The translations under genes and the position numbers were made by a program. 64,000 nucleotides of DNA, taken from the NCBI RefSeq assembly GCF_019097595.1, contig NC_080720.1:18904352-18968351 (forward strand), read 5' to 3'. The stretch comes from Hemibagrus wyckioides. Lineage: Eukaryota; Chordata; Actinopteri; Siluriformes; Bagridae. Below, in pieces: positions 36,258-48,145 of the stretch (its first letter is position 1; each line of letters opens with the position of its first letter). The notes beneath the pieces were generated by a model. The model saw only the letters and a program-made list of their open reading frames with translations, did not search any database and was not told where the DNA came from.

Positions 36258-36380
36258 TAGGTGGGGCAGCAATTAAGGTTTGATGCTTAATAATCAGAGA
36301 GGCTTACTAATCAGAGACTGTGAGTCCAAACCCCAGCAACACCAAGCTTCCATTGTTGGGCCCCTGATCACGGTACACAT
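36258..36380 (+). mobile_element. tRNA-derived SINE, second family, degenerate head fragment
   Basis: The order AATTAAGGTTT, GTGAGTCCAAACCCCAGCAA, CCATTGTTGGGCCCCTGATC matches the head of the copy 330 bp to the left. It is more diverged and lacks the 3' body. Confidence 0.6.
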
Positions 36381-39300
36381 ACCTTCTGTTTCAGGGGTCC
36401 TGATTCAGCATTGTAGCCTGGTTTTCATTCTTTCAAACAGGAAAACTGAGAATATAGCACCCGAGGGCATGTCATGTATAACAATACTTTATTGTATTTC
36501 ACACACAATAAATGAAAAGAAAAAAAAATTACAAGGAGATCAACAGGGTAGATAGCTGAGTCCAATCACGTTTAACAGTACTTTAGTACAAATGGACAGT
36601 TTTTGTCTGAAACTCTTTGCTCTTAGATCTTTGCTCAGCTTTGCTCATGAGCATACAGTAGAAAAGGACACAGATGAATAGAGTGGAAATATATTTTCTC
36701 CTTTATTTCCTCTTCGGCTTCTGCATCCTCTTTAGAGTGCTTGTTTGGATGACTCAGCATAGTTAGGCTCCGTTCCTTCAAAGCACATGAACAAATCTAT
36801 GACCTAATTCAACTCTTCTGAGATTCTGACTAGGCTTTGGTCAGTTTACATGCTGAAGGGCTGTCTAATGAAAACTGTAGGCTAGTTTGAGGAATTCACA
36901 CTGAAAAGCCATACAAACTCAGTGCTTTATGTTTGATACTTTTATGATTTATATGAACCAACAAGCGAAGTGTCTTTTATTTGCTGGCTGACATTGTGTT
37001 TTGAGATGCCCTTAGATTTATTAATATAGAAACCCTTGCTGCAGTTCACTGGTTATATTATCCAAATACAGTCATACCAGAATGAGCTCAACAATTATGC
37101 AGTGTATGCTCTAAAATTAATCAGAGATGCAATCTGCAGAAGGGTATGATGTTTTGGCATTGATTTCCTGAGTTTTCTACTGGATAGCCAGTAAACGATT
37201 CAGTAAATATAGTATTTTAGCTTTTTGGCAAACATTAACAAAGGTGTATGTATTTATTATCCAATACCTGAAAATTACAGGCTATAGGTGCAGCAGAAGC
37301 TAGATATTATATGCTTTAATATATAATATCAGTCAGGCATTTAGCTGGTAATTAATACAGTATGTCTAAATATGGCTTTACACAGTACTGCAAAACAAAG
37401 ACCTAGTTTGCTGATCTAGAGCAAAAGCAGGTACAAAACAGATACAACTAGTGCAGCTCTCTGCCTGCAGAGCCACAATATTTATTGGCTTGGATATCTT
37501 TAAGCTAGACATTTTGATGTTCTTTACTGTTCACAAAAACAAGTCCATCATTCATGTCTTTTCCCCATATCCATGAAATGGAATGGAGAAAATTCTTTCG
37601 AATATTCAACGTTAAAAGAAAGCACAGGACCTTTGTCCAAAACATTCTGTTTCACTGGACATGACACAAATGAAAAACAATTTTGGGATACATTATACAG
37701 TTTGAAATAAAGTGCAAAACAACAGAAGTCTAGAACATTTACAGTATTTTACTGGATAGCAAAAGAGTGTTAGCAATCCTCAATCCAGTAGATGGCAGCA
37801 CATTCACATTGAATGCAGTGACGATCAACAATCAAGTGCAACACTGTAATTCTATGGGAGAGAAAGAGTGAGATAGAGAGGGGAAAAAAAGAGAGAGAGA
37901 GAGACAGATAGGTGGAGGGAGTCTGCTCTTTTTCACTTTCCTTTCTAAACTCAGGACAGCTTGCTCTGCTGCTTTCTCTATCCTTATAATAGGGAAGTAC
38001 TCCATTTCAGGAGTTTTCTCTATAGGGATTGAGTTGGCTTACAGGTATGCAGATATAAATGTACTTGTCAGCAGAACAATTATGCTTCCTTCACATCTTA
38101 AATGCTGAGCAGAAAGGCTTGATTACAATCTGATGATGAGCTTGTTATTTTGCTCACAAAGACTCATTTGTCATCAGATGTTAATAACCTTCACATCTTC
38201 ATTCCTACTCTTGTTCATGTTCTCTGTCTTTAAGGACAGAAGACAGAATCATTGTTTTATGATATCAGCTTGTGGCTTTATGTAGAACAGGCTGAAGCCT
38301 AGTACAAAAAGGTGCACACACACACGCACACACACACACACACACATGCAAAAACACACGTGCATGCACACAAACCCACTGTAGTAAGGAAGAAAATTGA
38401 AGAAACAGCAGTTTGTTGTGGAAAAGAAGAAGCTTATCTCAGTGCCAAAACTTTTTGCTCTGTATCACTTTGTTGCTGATTGCTTAATAGCACAATACTG
38501 ATTGACAGTGATTGCATATTCCAAAGGAATGCGTAGGAGGAGTGTGTGTGTGTGTGTGTATGTGTGTGTGTGTGTGTGTGTGTATGTGTGTGTGTGTGCA
38601 TGCACATGAGCGTTTCCGGCAGGTATGCATCCTGGTATTGACAACAGAATGTTTAACAGCTGTCTCCTAAATCATTTTTTACAAGATCTCAGGGTGCAAC
38701 AACTGAAAATTTCACACACACACACACACACACTAAATTTACCTATCACATATCATTACATACACATATATTATTATTATTATAATTATTGTATATTTGT
38801 GTTAAATGTAGACTTCAGTGATTGCAAATCTCTATTCTTTTATTATTTGTTCATATTTTTTATTTGTGCATTTTCTTTCTTTCTTTCTTTTTTGCTTGGT
38901 GAATAAAAAAATCTAGTGCTGTTTTCAGTTCATGCCCCACTCGTAAGGGCTTCCAAGCTCTTTGAAACAACAGTATCCTTTATTTATTCCCAATAACCAC
39001 CCTGTGGAGCGGCGCTTGTCATTCTCTAATTACCCGTGTTGTCTCAAAGCTTCTGTTGTTGTTTTCGAAGTGCTAAGAGGGTCAGGCGTGACTTTTAGCG
39101 AGAACTAAGATAGTTGATCACAAAAACCATGAATAATACAATACTACACTGTCTCAGAGACAAAAACCAAGTACAATGGGACTTGAAGAAGCCCAGTCAA
39201 AATCAACTCGCTGTTTACAGTGTTCCAGTTTAGAGGTAAACCATGTGTGCTGCATTTGTAAACAGCTTAGTTCAGAATCAGCCATTATGCTCTTCTTCTT

Positions 39301-40056
39301 ATTACTTGATTACTAATGCACTCTTGCATTAGTAATACGCTTCTAACTGCTTTTATCAGCCAATTTCATTATTTAAAAGGTGGCCTACCATAAGATGTTT
39401 TAATGTTACTGTGCATTGCTAATAAAGTATGAAAGCACTTTATGGAATAGCTCTAAGTGTATTTTGAAGAATCAGTGTTGAGCCTCTCATTAAAAGCTTC
39501 AGAAATCTTCAGTACTGAAAGTGTTTGGTGGGAACTGTGAATCATGAGCGGTGTTTGCATTTTACTCAGCAGATAGTTACACACGTGAAGGCCGCCAGTT
39601 TTCAGCACTGAAACATTATGAAACTGCTTCGTTTCGCCCACACTACCGCATGCTCTCTTTCTTTCTCTCTCTGACCTGTCGTTAAACCAGCCATTTCTCA
39701 CCAAGCACCAGCTTTTTTTTTTTTTTTTTTTGTAATATCTGTTGCATGTACTTGTCTCCTTTTTACTACAGCTTATGTTTTTCTGCAACCACATCTAAAT
39801 GTCACGCCAGCAGTGGAAACTCAGTCTCCTCGTGTGCGATGATGGACTGTCCAAATGCTTCTCCCTATTCTTCAGAAATGAAACTTTGTCTGTGATGATA
39901 AAGTGAGCATTTTTTAGTAAATATACAGGGGATTACACAATAGATTATTAATCACTTTGATCACAGATGCACAATATAGAGTATGGCAAATATATGAACA
40001 TTTCAAAATAATAAAAAAAAATGTAATATCATAATAATATATAATTTTATCATATA
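36381..40056. other. Intergenic, AT-rich, with microsatellites
   Basis: No coding signal. Contains a GA-rich stretch at 37862-37910, (CA)n at 38313-38345, (TG)n at 38541-38598, (CA)n at 38712-38732, a CT-rich run near 38876-38890 and poly(T) at 39713-39731. Stretches such as 38.94-39.08 kb are free of repeats and might be regulatory. Confidence 0.5.
38541..38598. repeat. (TG)n microsatellite, interrupted
   Basis: TG dinucleotide run with two TATG interruptions. Confidence 0.95.
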
Positions 40057-41110
40057 CCTCTAAAAGTATTGGAACAGCAACTCTTTTGCTTTGTATTTCC
40101 TGGTATTTACATCTAAATTTGTTAAACAACAGCAGAAGAGTAAGAAAAGTCTACTCTAAAGTTTTATCTAAGATTAATATTTGATTGCATATCACTTGCA
40201 TAATGTTGGTTGCGTTCTTCTTTTGTGATGCTTCTCCAGGCTTGTACCACAGCCTCTTTCGGTTGCTGTTTGTTTCAGGGGGTTTCTCCCTCCTGTCTCT
40301 TCTTCAGGATGTGAAAGGTATCTCGGTTGGGTTCAGGTCTGGTGCTCGACTTGGCCTTAGTCTAAAACCTTCCACTTTTTCAACTAATGAAGTCCTTTGT
40401 TTTGTTTTCCGTGTGTTTTGGCTCATTGTCTTCCTGTATGATGATTTTCCACCCAATTATGCATTTTTGGATGCATTTTTCTGTAAATTGGTAGACTGTA
40501 GACTGAATTCATTCTGTTGCTACCATCATGAGTTACATCATCAATAAAGATTAGTGAGTCTGTTCCTGAAGCAGCCGTGCAAGCCCAAGTCATGACACTA
40601 CTTACACCGGGCTTGACCAATGAGCTCATCTGGTTTGGATCATAAGCAGATCTGTTTTTTTTTTCTCCAGACTTTGCCCTTTCCATCACTTTGGTAGAGG
40701 TTAATCCTGGTTCCAGAACTTTTGTGGCTGTATTTCTGTGTGAATTCCCGTCTGGCTTTTGAATCTCACTGCTGATGAGTGGTTTGTATCTTGTGGTCTT
40801 GAAGTCTTTTTCAAAAGGTGGATTTTGATATCTTCAGCCCTGCCCTGTGAAGGTTGTTGATGATGTCACTGACTGTTATTTTTGGGTTTTTCTTCACAGA
40901 TCTCACAATGTTTCTGTCATCAACTGTTTGTCTTCCTTGGCCAAACCCGCTAGTGGTTTCTTTCTTTTTCAGGACATTCCGAATTTTCCCTCTTTTCTCA
41001 GCTTCAAAATGCCTTACTGTTGTCCTTTAAGAAAGCTTTCTGGTCTTCTTTTCCTTTTAAGTGAAAGAGCTCTAATATTTTGATCACTTGAAAAATAGGT
41101 GGGTTCATCT
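40057..41110 (-). pseudogene. Degraded Tc1-like transposon, third family
   Basis: The left end CCTCTAAAAGTATTGGAACA is a Tc1 terminal repeat. On the minus strand a frame (about 40430-40690) reads SSVMTWACTAASGTDSL, then FIDDVTHDGSNRMNSVY, typical of one fish Tc1 transposase between the first and second catalytic Asp. The remainder is recognisable only in pieces, with frameshifts and stops. The right terminal repeat was not found, so it is truncated or too decayed. Confidence 0.75.
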
Positions 41111-41449
41111 AATATTAATCTTTAGATCTGAATCTTTAGATAGAATCTTTAGCCTCGCTGTGTCCATACTTTCAGAGGGAACCGTATAACCTATATAATG
41201 TTATAGTGTACATTAGTTAACATTACTGCTATGCATTATAGCCTAACCATTAAAGTGGGAGATTATAGATGCAGAGTGGAAAATGAAAGGATGTAAATAT
41301 CATTAGCATACTGCAACATCATGCAATAATACATATAAGAGTTCATATACGGTATACGCGCTGTTCTTTCCTGCAAACCAAGGCAAAGCAACAAGCCAAG
41401 TCAGGAACTCTAAAAATATATAGTATGAGAGAAATGACAGATTCTGAGA

Positions 41450-41507
<58 letters not shown>

Positions 41508-44500
41508 ACATTTCCTCTGCCTTTTCCTTCATTTCAGCCAGCACAAATCAACAGCACATATAAACAGGGCCTGGCTGCTGAATAATGCATGGTGAATCTG
41601 TGTACCTTTATTCCACTCAGGCCTTCCCCCATTCTCAGCAGTGTTGCAGCAACCTTCTCATTTTCTGTGACAATGAACGTGAGCTGTAGCTGAGACTGAT
41701 GAAAAATAACATTGCTGTTGATATATTTGCAGCCCCCCTCACCTCTTCTCTCCTGTGATAAAGAGCGATTGTAGAATTGGAGAAGAAGAAGAAGGTTTGG
41801 CACATTGTGTGTATATAAAAAAAGGAACCACATTTGAAAACATATTTCTTAATGGAAGTGCAACTTTCTTCTTTAATTAGATTTCTTCTAATTTCTTGTT
41901 TCATATAAACAGAACTGTCAAAGCTTTAGGCCTGTAATGGATTTGGTGAATAATGTTAATATATCTATTACAACAATCCTTATTGTAGTTGTATAAAATG
42001 AATCAATTTTTAGGCATGATCTGAACACACACACACACCTACACCTTAATCGCTGAGTTACCACTAAATATATATATTTATATATAACAATATCTATTAT
42101 ACAAAATTACACAAAAAATCCATAACATTAACAGCATCCTCACACTGCATAAAAAGGTCACGTCATAAAAAGGCAGACAAACATGTCTGGCCCTCAGTGG
42201 AAGTAACAGTTCACACACACAGCACTTACATGCATTGTCCCTGAACCTAAAAGCACATAAAAACACCACGAGAATGCTCCACTTTTTTATTTGCTGCGAT
42301 CACAGATGCCATCAGAGATAATAGGCTTACTAGTGCAATTACTGCTCTTTGGAATCAGGTAACCTTTAGAGTATGATTTCAAGAGTGACTCATCCTTGCC
42401 TAATTTCAGCGGCCTGTTCCACACTCTATTGGCCTTGAAGTAGATAATTAAATAAAATATGACAGAAGATGAAGGGATGCTAGATTGAGAAGCTATAGGT
42501 TTTTACTCCAGGCTTTTTCCTACTTAGTCTGAGAATGCTTTCAGAACAAAAAAAAAAAAAAGAGAGAAGAGAAGAGAAGAAAAACAATGTGAGACGGTTT
42601 GTCATTTTATTACATGACAGTAATGTCAGTCTCCATATATTTGGATCAGCCATAATGATGCCGAGTACATTTCCAGCTGTGATACTCCTTCATTCTTTCT
42701 TTCTGTATGTGTGTGTGTGTGTCTCAGGACAAATTATATGTGTAATTTGTATATAGGAACTTACTGTGAAGACAAATATTTTAACATCCAAGTCTTCAAA
42801 TACATATATACTTATATGTGCTTTGCCTCGGCGTAATGACCATGCTGGTTTAATGCTCAAAATCATTCTAGTTCAAACACCTTTGTTACGCTCTAGTACC
42901 AGTGCTTCTGCCTTCCTTTTACACACGCTGTGATACACTTAAAAGGACACACATGACTATACCAAGTCACATCAACAGCTAGTTTGTACCTCTTTTCCTG
43001 CAATATCAGAGTACATTAACTGTATATCTGTATATTTTTTAACTGTATATATCTTTACCCACATATACTGTATAAATAAAATTTGTGTCACATTTACCAG
43101 CTGTTATATATAAATATATGAGAGTTTCTATCTTTTACTCAAGAATAAACTAAGAATTTCATTGTAAAGGAAGGCATATGTTGTTGTTGTTTTTTTTTTT
43201 AAAACCAGCTGAATCTGTACAGTACACATAATTATAAATAATAAGGCTTATTTTCAGTCTCAGTGAATGTACGAAGACGTGATAAATGTAGAAATGGCAC
43301 GACTGAAACTTGACTAGTGGTTCCTCAACAGTCAAGGTGACCTTTAACAAAGGAAAGAAGTGTGCTTAAACATGTCACCTTTAGTAACAGGCTCATATTC
43401 ACACAACACGTGCCCTGTCCTCTGCTTCACAATCAATGAATGTTATTTCTGCGCCAGTTGCACATTTTAGAAGGCAAACCAGCCTTTGGACATCTGCGTT
43501 GTACAACACCAGGGCATGCCGGAATTAGCATATCCCAAAGCTTTTTCAGATGAACCGTTCCACCAGTTGCTTTTTCTTGCTCTTCTTCTGAAGTAGAGTG
43601 CATCGGTAAGCATGCACGTTCATCATGTTTATGCATTAGTTGCATGAAAGACAAATGGCAGGGTTTTCTCACAAATTTGAAGCTTCACCGTGTACTCCTA
43701 CTCATACTTTATGACCTACTAACTTTTAAGTGAGCATACTTATTGAAAAGGAAGGACAAAAGTTGCTTAGTCATGAACTTTCAAATAGAGCCGAAGACAC
43801 TCTCTTACTCTGTGCAAATATTACAGGCTTATGCAATGCAAAGTAGGTCCTGACTCAATACACTCCTTTCTCATTTTCAAAAACACTTATCTTTGGCAGT
43901 ATAGACCTGAAGAACATTTTTTTTTTTTTTATCAGCTTATTAAAATCAACGGAGAAGCTGCGAATGTCAAAATATTTCGTGTGGAAATGTGTGGCTATAT
44001 TTTTACGAAGGTGTGAACTGATTAATGTAAGAGATACCACAGTTCCACTGTGTGACAAGTTACATGAGGTGTGGTTTTATGTACGCTTTCAGTATGAGCT
44101 TTCAACTGGCAACCTTCCAAAGTATCGACTGATGTTCAGGACTGTTGGGAAAGGGTTATTGTTTTTTATTTATTTATTTATTTTTTATTTTTATTTTATT
44201 TTACTGTTTTGTATTGTAAAATCTGAAGCATACTTGGTTCTTAGAGGGAACCTACTACATAACCTGAAGTGAGCAAATGACAACAACTCTCAAAGCGGCG
44301 ATATACCTTAAAGTTTCAATTCATTTACCTCAAAATAAAAATCATTTTTAAATCTGTGCAAGTACAAGTTGAGTCTCTTTATATCTTAAAAAAGAAAATT
44401 AGAAATGTCAAAGTGTTTGATATCTTCCCCTGTTTTTTTCGGCTCTCTTTTGAAACATCCATTTGTATTTCTTTTTTTTTTTTCTTCTTCTTCTCCAAAA

Positions 44501-46079
44501 TTCCTCATTGGTTGGTTCCAAATTCCTACCCGTCTGTGGGTATGTGATACTTCTTTGCAGCACAATGGGCCTGGGAAGGAAGACAGCGTTCTACATAATC
44601 CTCCAATTCATTCAACTCTCACATCATATCATGCAAATGGGACTGGCGTTTCAGGATCCACAATCCTGTTCCAAACCTATGCCTGAGTCGGGTGTGATAC
44701 AACAAATTTATTATGCATGCGTCGCACTAAGCTTATGGTAATAAGGTATTAAATTAGTGCAGGACATTATTGCTCCTGAAGATACTTTCTGTTTGAGAGA
44801 TTTTTCATAAAAGTCACTTGACACTAAAGGAAACAGATTGTGCGCCAGATGAGGAGAAAATTTTATATTTCCACACCGGTGTTTGCGCATTCAGCTCACT
44901 GTCGTTGCCTTCATGCTGCATATTTTTCAAGAGCACGTGTGTCAGGTTTCAATATAATCAATTACCCGTTATTGCCTTGTGTTAAATCAGTAAACATTTT
45001 TTAGACAATGGAGCAAACACTTAACTTTGCCCAAGGTGAAAGAGATCACATGAATTACAATCTCCTCTTGGTTAGATGAGCCTTGTCATGCCTTGGCTCG
45101 CTCTAGCAATTCCAGAAACTTCTTCACTAAATTGATCGGGGGGGGGGGGGGGTTGGATAGGTTGTGCTGAACTTTTAACTTACAGAGATTCAGTCATTAC
45201 AGCATCCGCTACATAAACATTTTCACATCGCTGCTCACATATGGAAGTGCTCAGGATGCCTCATTTATCAAGCTTATATTACAAACAAATTGTCCTCAAA
45301 GGTGAATTTAAACCATCTGCATTTATGACACATGAAGTCCACAGCCACCATTAACAATGAATTCTTGTCATACCAACTTGTGAGAAACAATAAAACACAC
45401 AAGACATTTTTGCTCTGCTTTTTTAATTTTGTTTAATAGGCAATTCCGAACACGCCTTGAAAATATTCGTTTTTACGAATTATCAGTGCTGATTCATCAA
45501 TAGCTCGCAAAGAATACCTGTGAACATTCATACATTCTTTTGACCTATTTTTCTCATGGAAACCCTGCAACCTTTTCCACCCTATAGGGGTCTTACACTA
45601 AAAAGTACATAATATCAAAAAGTTCAGCTTTTCTTGCTGAATAAAAAGGAAACCAAAAAGTTGGGTTTGAAAATATCCATCTGATTATGTGCTAACTGTG
45701 GATTCAAAGGGAAAGCACAGCCATGTAATCAGATCTTAGTAATATGTAGGAGTTTATGGTCATATGGAGGCGGTACGACTAAGTGTACCTAATTACACTT
45801 TTTGTCATCATGCGGTGGGCTACACAGTTTAAACAAAACCCCCCAGATGGCCTTCTTCGGCTCATTCCTCACACATTCGCTACCTTAAATCACATTAGAC
45901 TAATAGCTTTTTTAATCCAATGACTTATTTTATTTCAGCTCACAACACAGATATATTTTTGAGTTTGAGGACGCTTTTTCATGAAATTGTTGGTTCACTT
46001 TTTTTTTTTTTTAAACACTACTTTCTCCCAGTGTAGCCACTGTCATGTTTCACCCGCTAGATAATTTTCCTATTGCATG
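41111..46079. other. Intergenic, mostly unique AT-rich sequence
   Basis: Contains a CT/CA compound microsatellite at 41453-41511, short TG and CA runs, a T-tract at 43917-43930, a CTT-rich run at 44470-44493, a G15 run at 45138-45152 and a T-tract at 45998-46010. Stretches at about 42.29-42.50 kb and 44.75-45.00 kb are complex, repeat-free and rich in homeobox-like TAAT words. No coding exon recognised. Confidence 0.5.
41453..41511. repeat. (CT)n(CA)n compound microsatellite
   Basis: A CT run of about 30 bp is followed directly by a CA run of about 28 bp. The minus-strand frame reading CVCVREREREREY is a repeat artefact. Confidence 0.95.
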
Positions 46080-46275
46080 ACAGTTACCAACCAGAGAAGG
46101 TGAGGGCTAACACATGCTTCCTCCAAGACACATGAAGCCTGCCAACCGCATCCTTTTGAACTGCTGCTCATGCTACATCACAAACCAGTTGAACACACAT
46201 GGAGAAAAACCTTAATTACACTCCTCTGAATACACGAGGTAACAGATGCTCTGATTGGCCCGTGTCTGAATTCCT
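46080..46275. repeat. Unnamed dispersed repeat, copy 2 (relative at 9.29 kb)
   Basis: ACATGCTTCCTCCAAGACAC, CTGCTGCTCATGCTACATCA and ACACATGGAGAAAAACC follow the same order as in 9,355-9,460. This supports a dispersed family. Confidence 0.6.
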
Positions 46276-47559
46276 GATATTCACTGACGCTAAGGCAAAT
46301 ACATCTCTGACATTTGTTATTTTACACTATAATTCAATTCATTAGGCTTTATTGGCATGATTGTACACATGTACAAAATGTCAAAGCACTACGGAAATTA
46401 CAGAAAACATTACAGAATTATTTATAACACTGAGTGTCTTGATAGAATCATAGAGATGAGAAAATGGACATGAAGCATTAATATAAATATCTTAAAAAAC
46501 AACAACAACAATACAACAACCAGAAGACGTGTTGCACACAGTTGCACAGCTCAGGTTATTGTGCGCTTGTGTGTAGTTTCCAAATTTCTTCCTCTATCAG
46601 TGTAGGTGTCCTCCGGATTCTCAGGTTTCCTTCCCATAGGAGTTAATGAATGAGTGAATTGTGAGTGTGTGTGTGTTTTTTTGTGGTGTTCTGCTATTGA
46701 CTGACCTTCGATTCAGGCTGTATTCTCAGCTGGAGCCCAGTTTGTGTTCCCGGGATAGAATCCAGATCAACCACAACCCTGACCAGTATTATGTAATTAC
46801 AGAGGATAAATGAATGAATTTAGGGTTCTCAATACAAGAGTATTAAACACTGTGTTGTTGTCAATTAGCACTTATTTAATTTATTTGAAAAACTCTCTTC
46901 ACTTGTGTGTTTTTTTTTGCTGCGCTAACCTCTCATTATCTGTGCTTCAGCTTGATTGTGTTCTTAGACCCCTAAACTATTAAAACAGCACGAGGAGATG
47001 TTTTTGATAGAGATTACACAGCGCTCGGGGTAAGGGCGCCTGCAAAATCGCACTAATGTACATGTAAACATTGTTAGTTTAACTTCATTGACATGAGGCT
47101 TTGTAATATTTTGAATTATTTTATCTTCATAGCATCTTAGGTTTGGCGTGCAGTCATTACTACTGCGAATTTGAAGGGATCGTTATGAAACTTTCAATGG
47201 CTCTATCCAGACCTGCACTTATCTTTTTAATAGGTCATTGTGATTAAAACAGCCCAAAGTTCCTCTATGTGTTGTTTTCCATTTTAAAAAGCCTCACTAA
47301 GCTAGTATTTCATGCAGTAATAAGCACCACCATTGTCTCATTATAAGCACTGCTGTACTAACAGTTCAATAACCCAAATGAAACTGTGTGCAGGCAACGT
47401 TATCTAACATTCAGACTGTTTTAAAGTAGTGTTGAACATGGTTATCTTCATTATTATTTGGCAGACACTTGCAGCTGCAGTTCTAATCTCTTTCCTGAAT
47501 GTGTTCTGTTGTGGTGCGAGTCTAATGAGGTTCATCTAAATAGTGAATCGATGTAGATA
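46276..47559. other. Intergenic, with short repeat fragments
   Basis: A fragment at 46333-46400 (AATTCATTAGGCTTTATTGG) looks like a known fish dispersed repeat. Around 46.6-46.8 kb is a decayed copy of the repeat at 62.0 kb (TCCAGATCAACCACAACCCT). The remainder is unrecognised. Confidence 0.45.
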
Positions 47560-48145
47560 TACTGATTAGCCAGGGCATTAAAACCACTGACAGGTGAGGT
47601 GAATAACACTGATTATCTTGTAACAGTGGCACCTGTCAAGCGGTGGGATATATTAAGCATCAAGGGAACAGTCAGTTCTCAATGTTGATGTGTTGGAAAC
47701 AGGAAAAATGGGAAAGCGTAAGGAGTGACTTTGACAAGAGCCAAATTATGATGGCTAGATGACTCGGTCAGAGCATCTCCAAAACAGCAGGTCTTGTGTG
47801 GTGTTCCCAGTATGCAGTGGTTAGTACATACCAAAAGTGGTCCAAGGAAGGACATCTGATGGACCAGTGACAGGGTCAAGACTGTGCATGTGAGGAAAGA
47901 AGATTTGTCTGTCTGATCCAATTCCACAGAAGAGTTACTGTAGCACAAATTGCTGAAAAACTCTACACTGGCTATAACAGAAGCGTGTCAGAACACACAG
48001 TGCATCACAGTGTATTGAGCTGAGGAGAGGCAGTGCCCCTGTGTACCACTGAAAACACCTGCAATGAACACGTGACTACAATGTGAACATTGGACCATGG
48101 AGCAATATCAGGCAGGTGGTTTTAATGTTATGGCTGATTAGTGTA
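47560..48145 (+). mobile_element. Tc1-like deletion derivative, second family, copy C
   Basis: The inverted ends TACTGATTAGCCAGGGCATT and TGTTATGGCTGATTAGTGTA bound 586 bp. The first half holds the N-terminal transposase region (GGAAAAATGGGAAAGCGTAA, CAGAGCATCTCCAAAACAGC) with frame breaks. The catalytic half is deleted. It is a relative of the copies at 21.7 and 30.75 kb. Confidence 0.85.
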
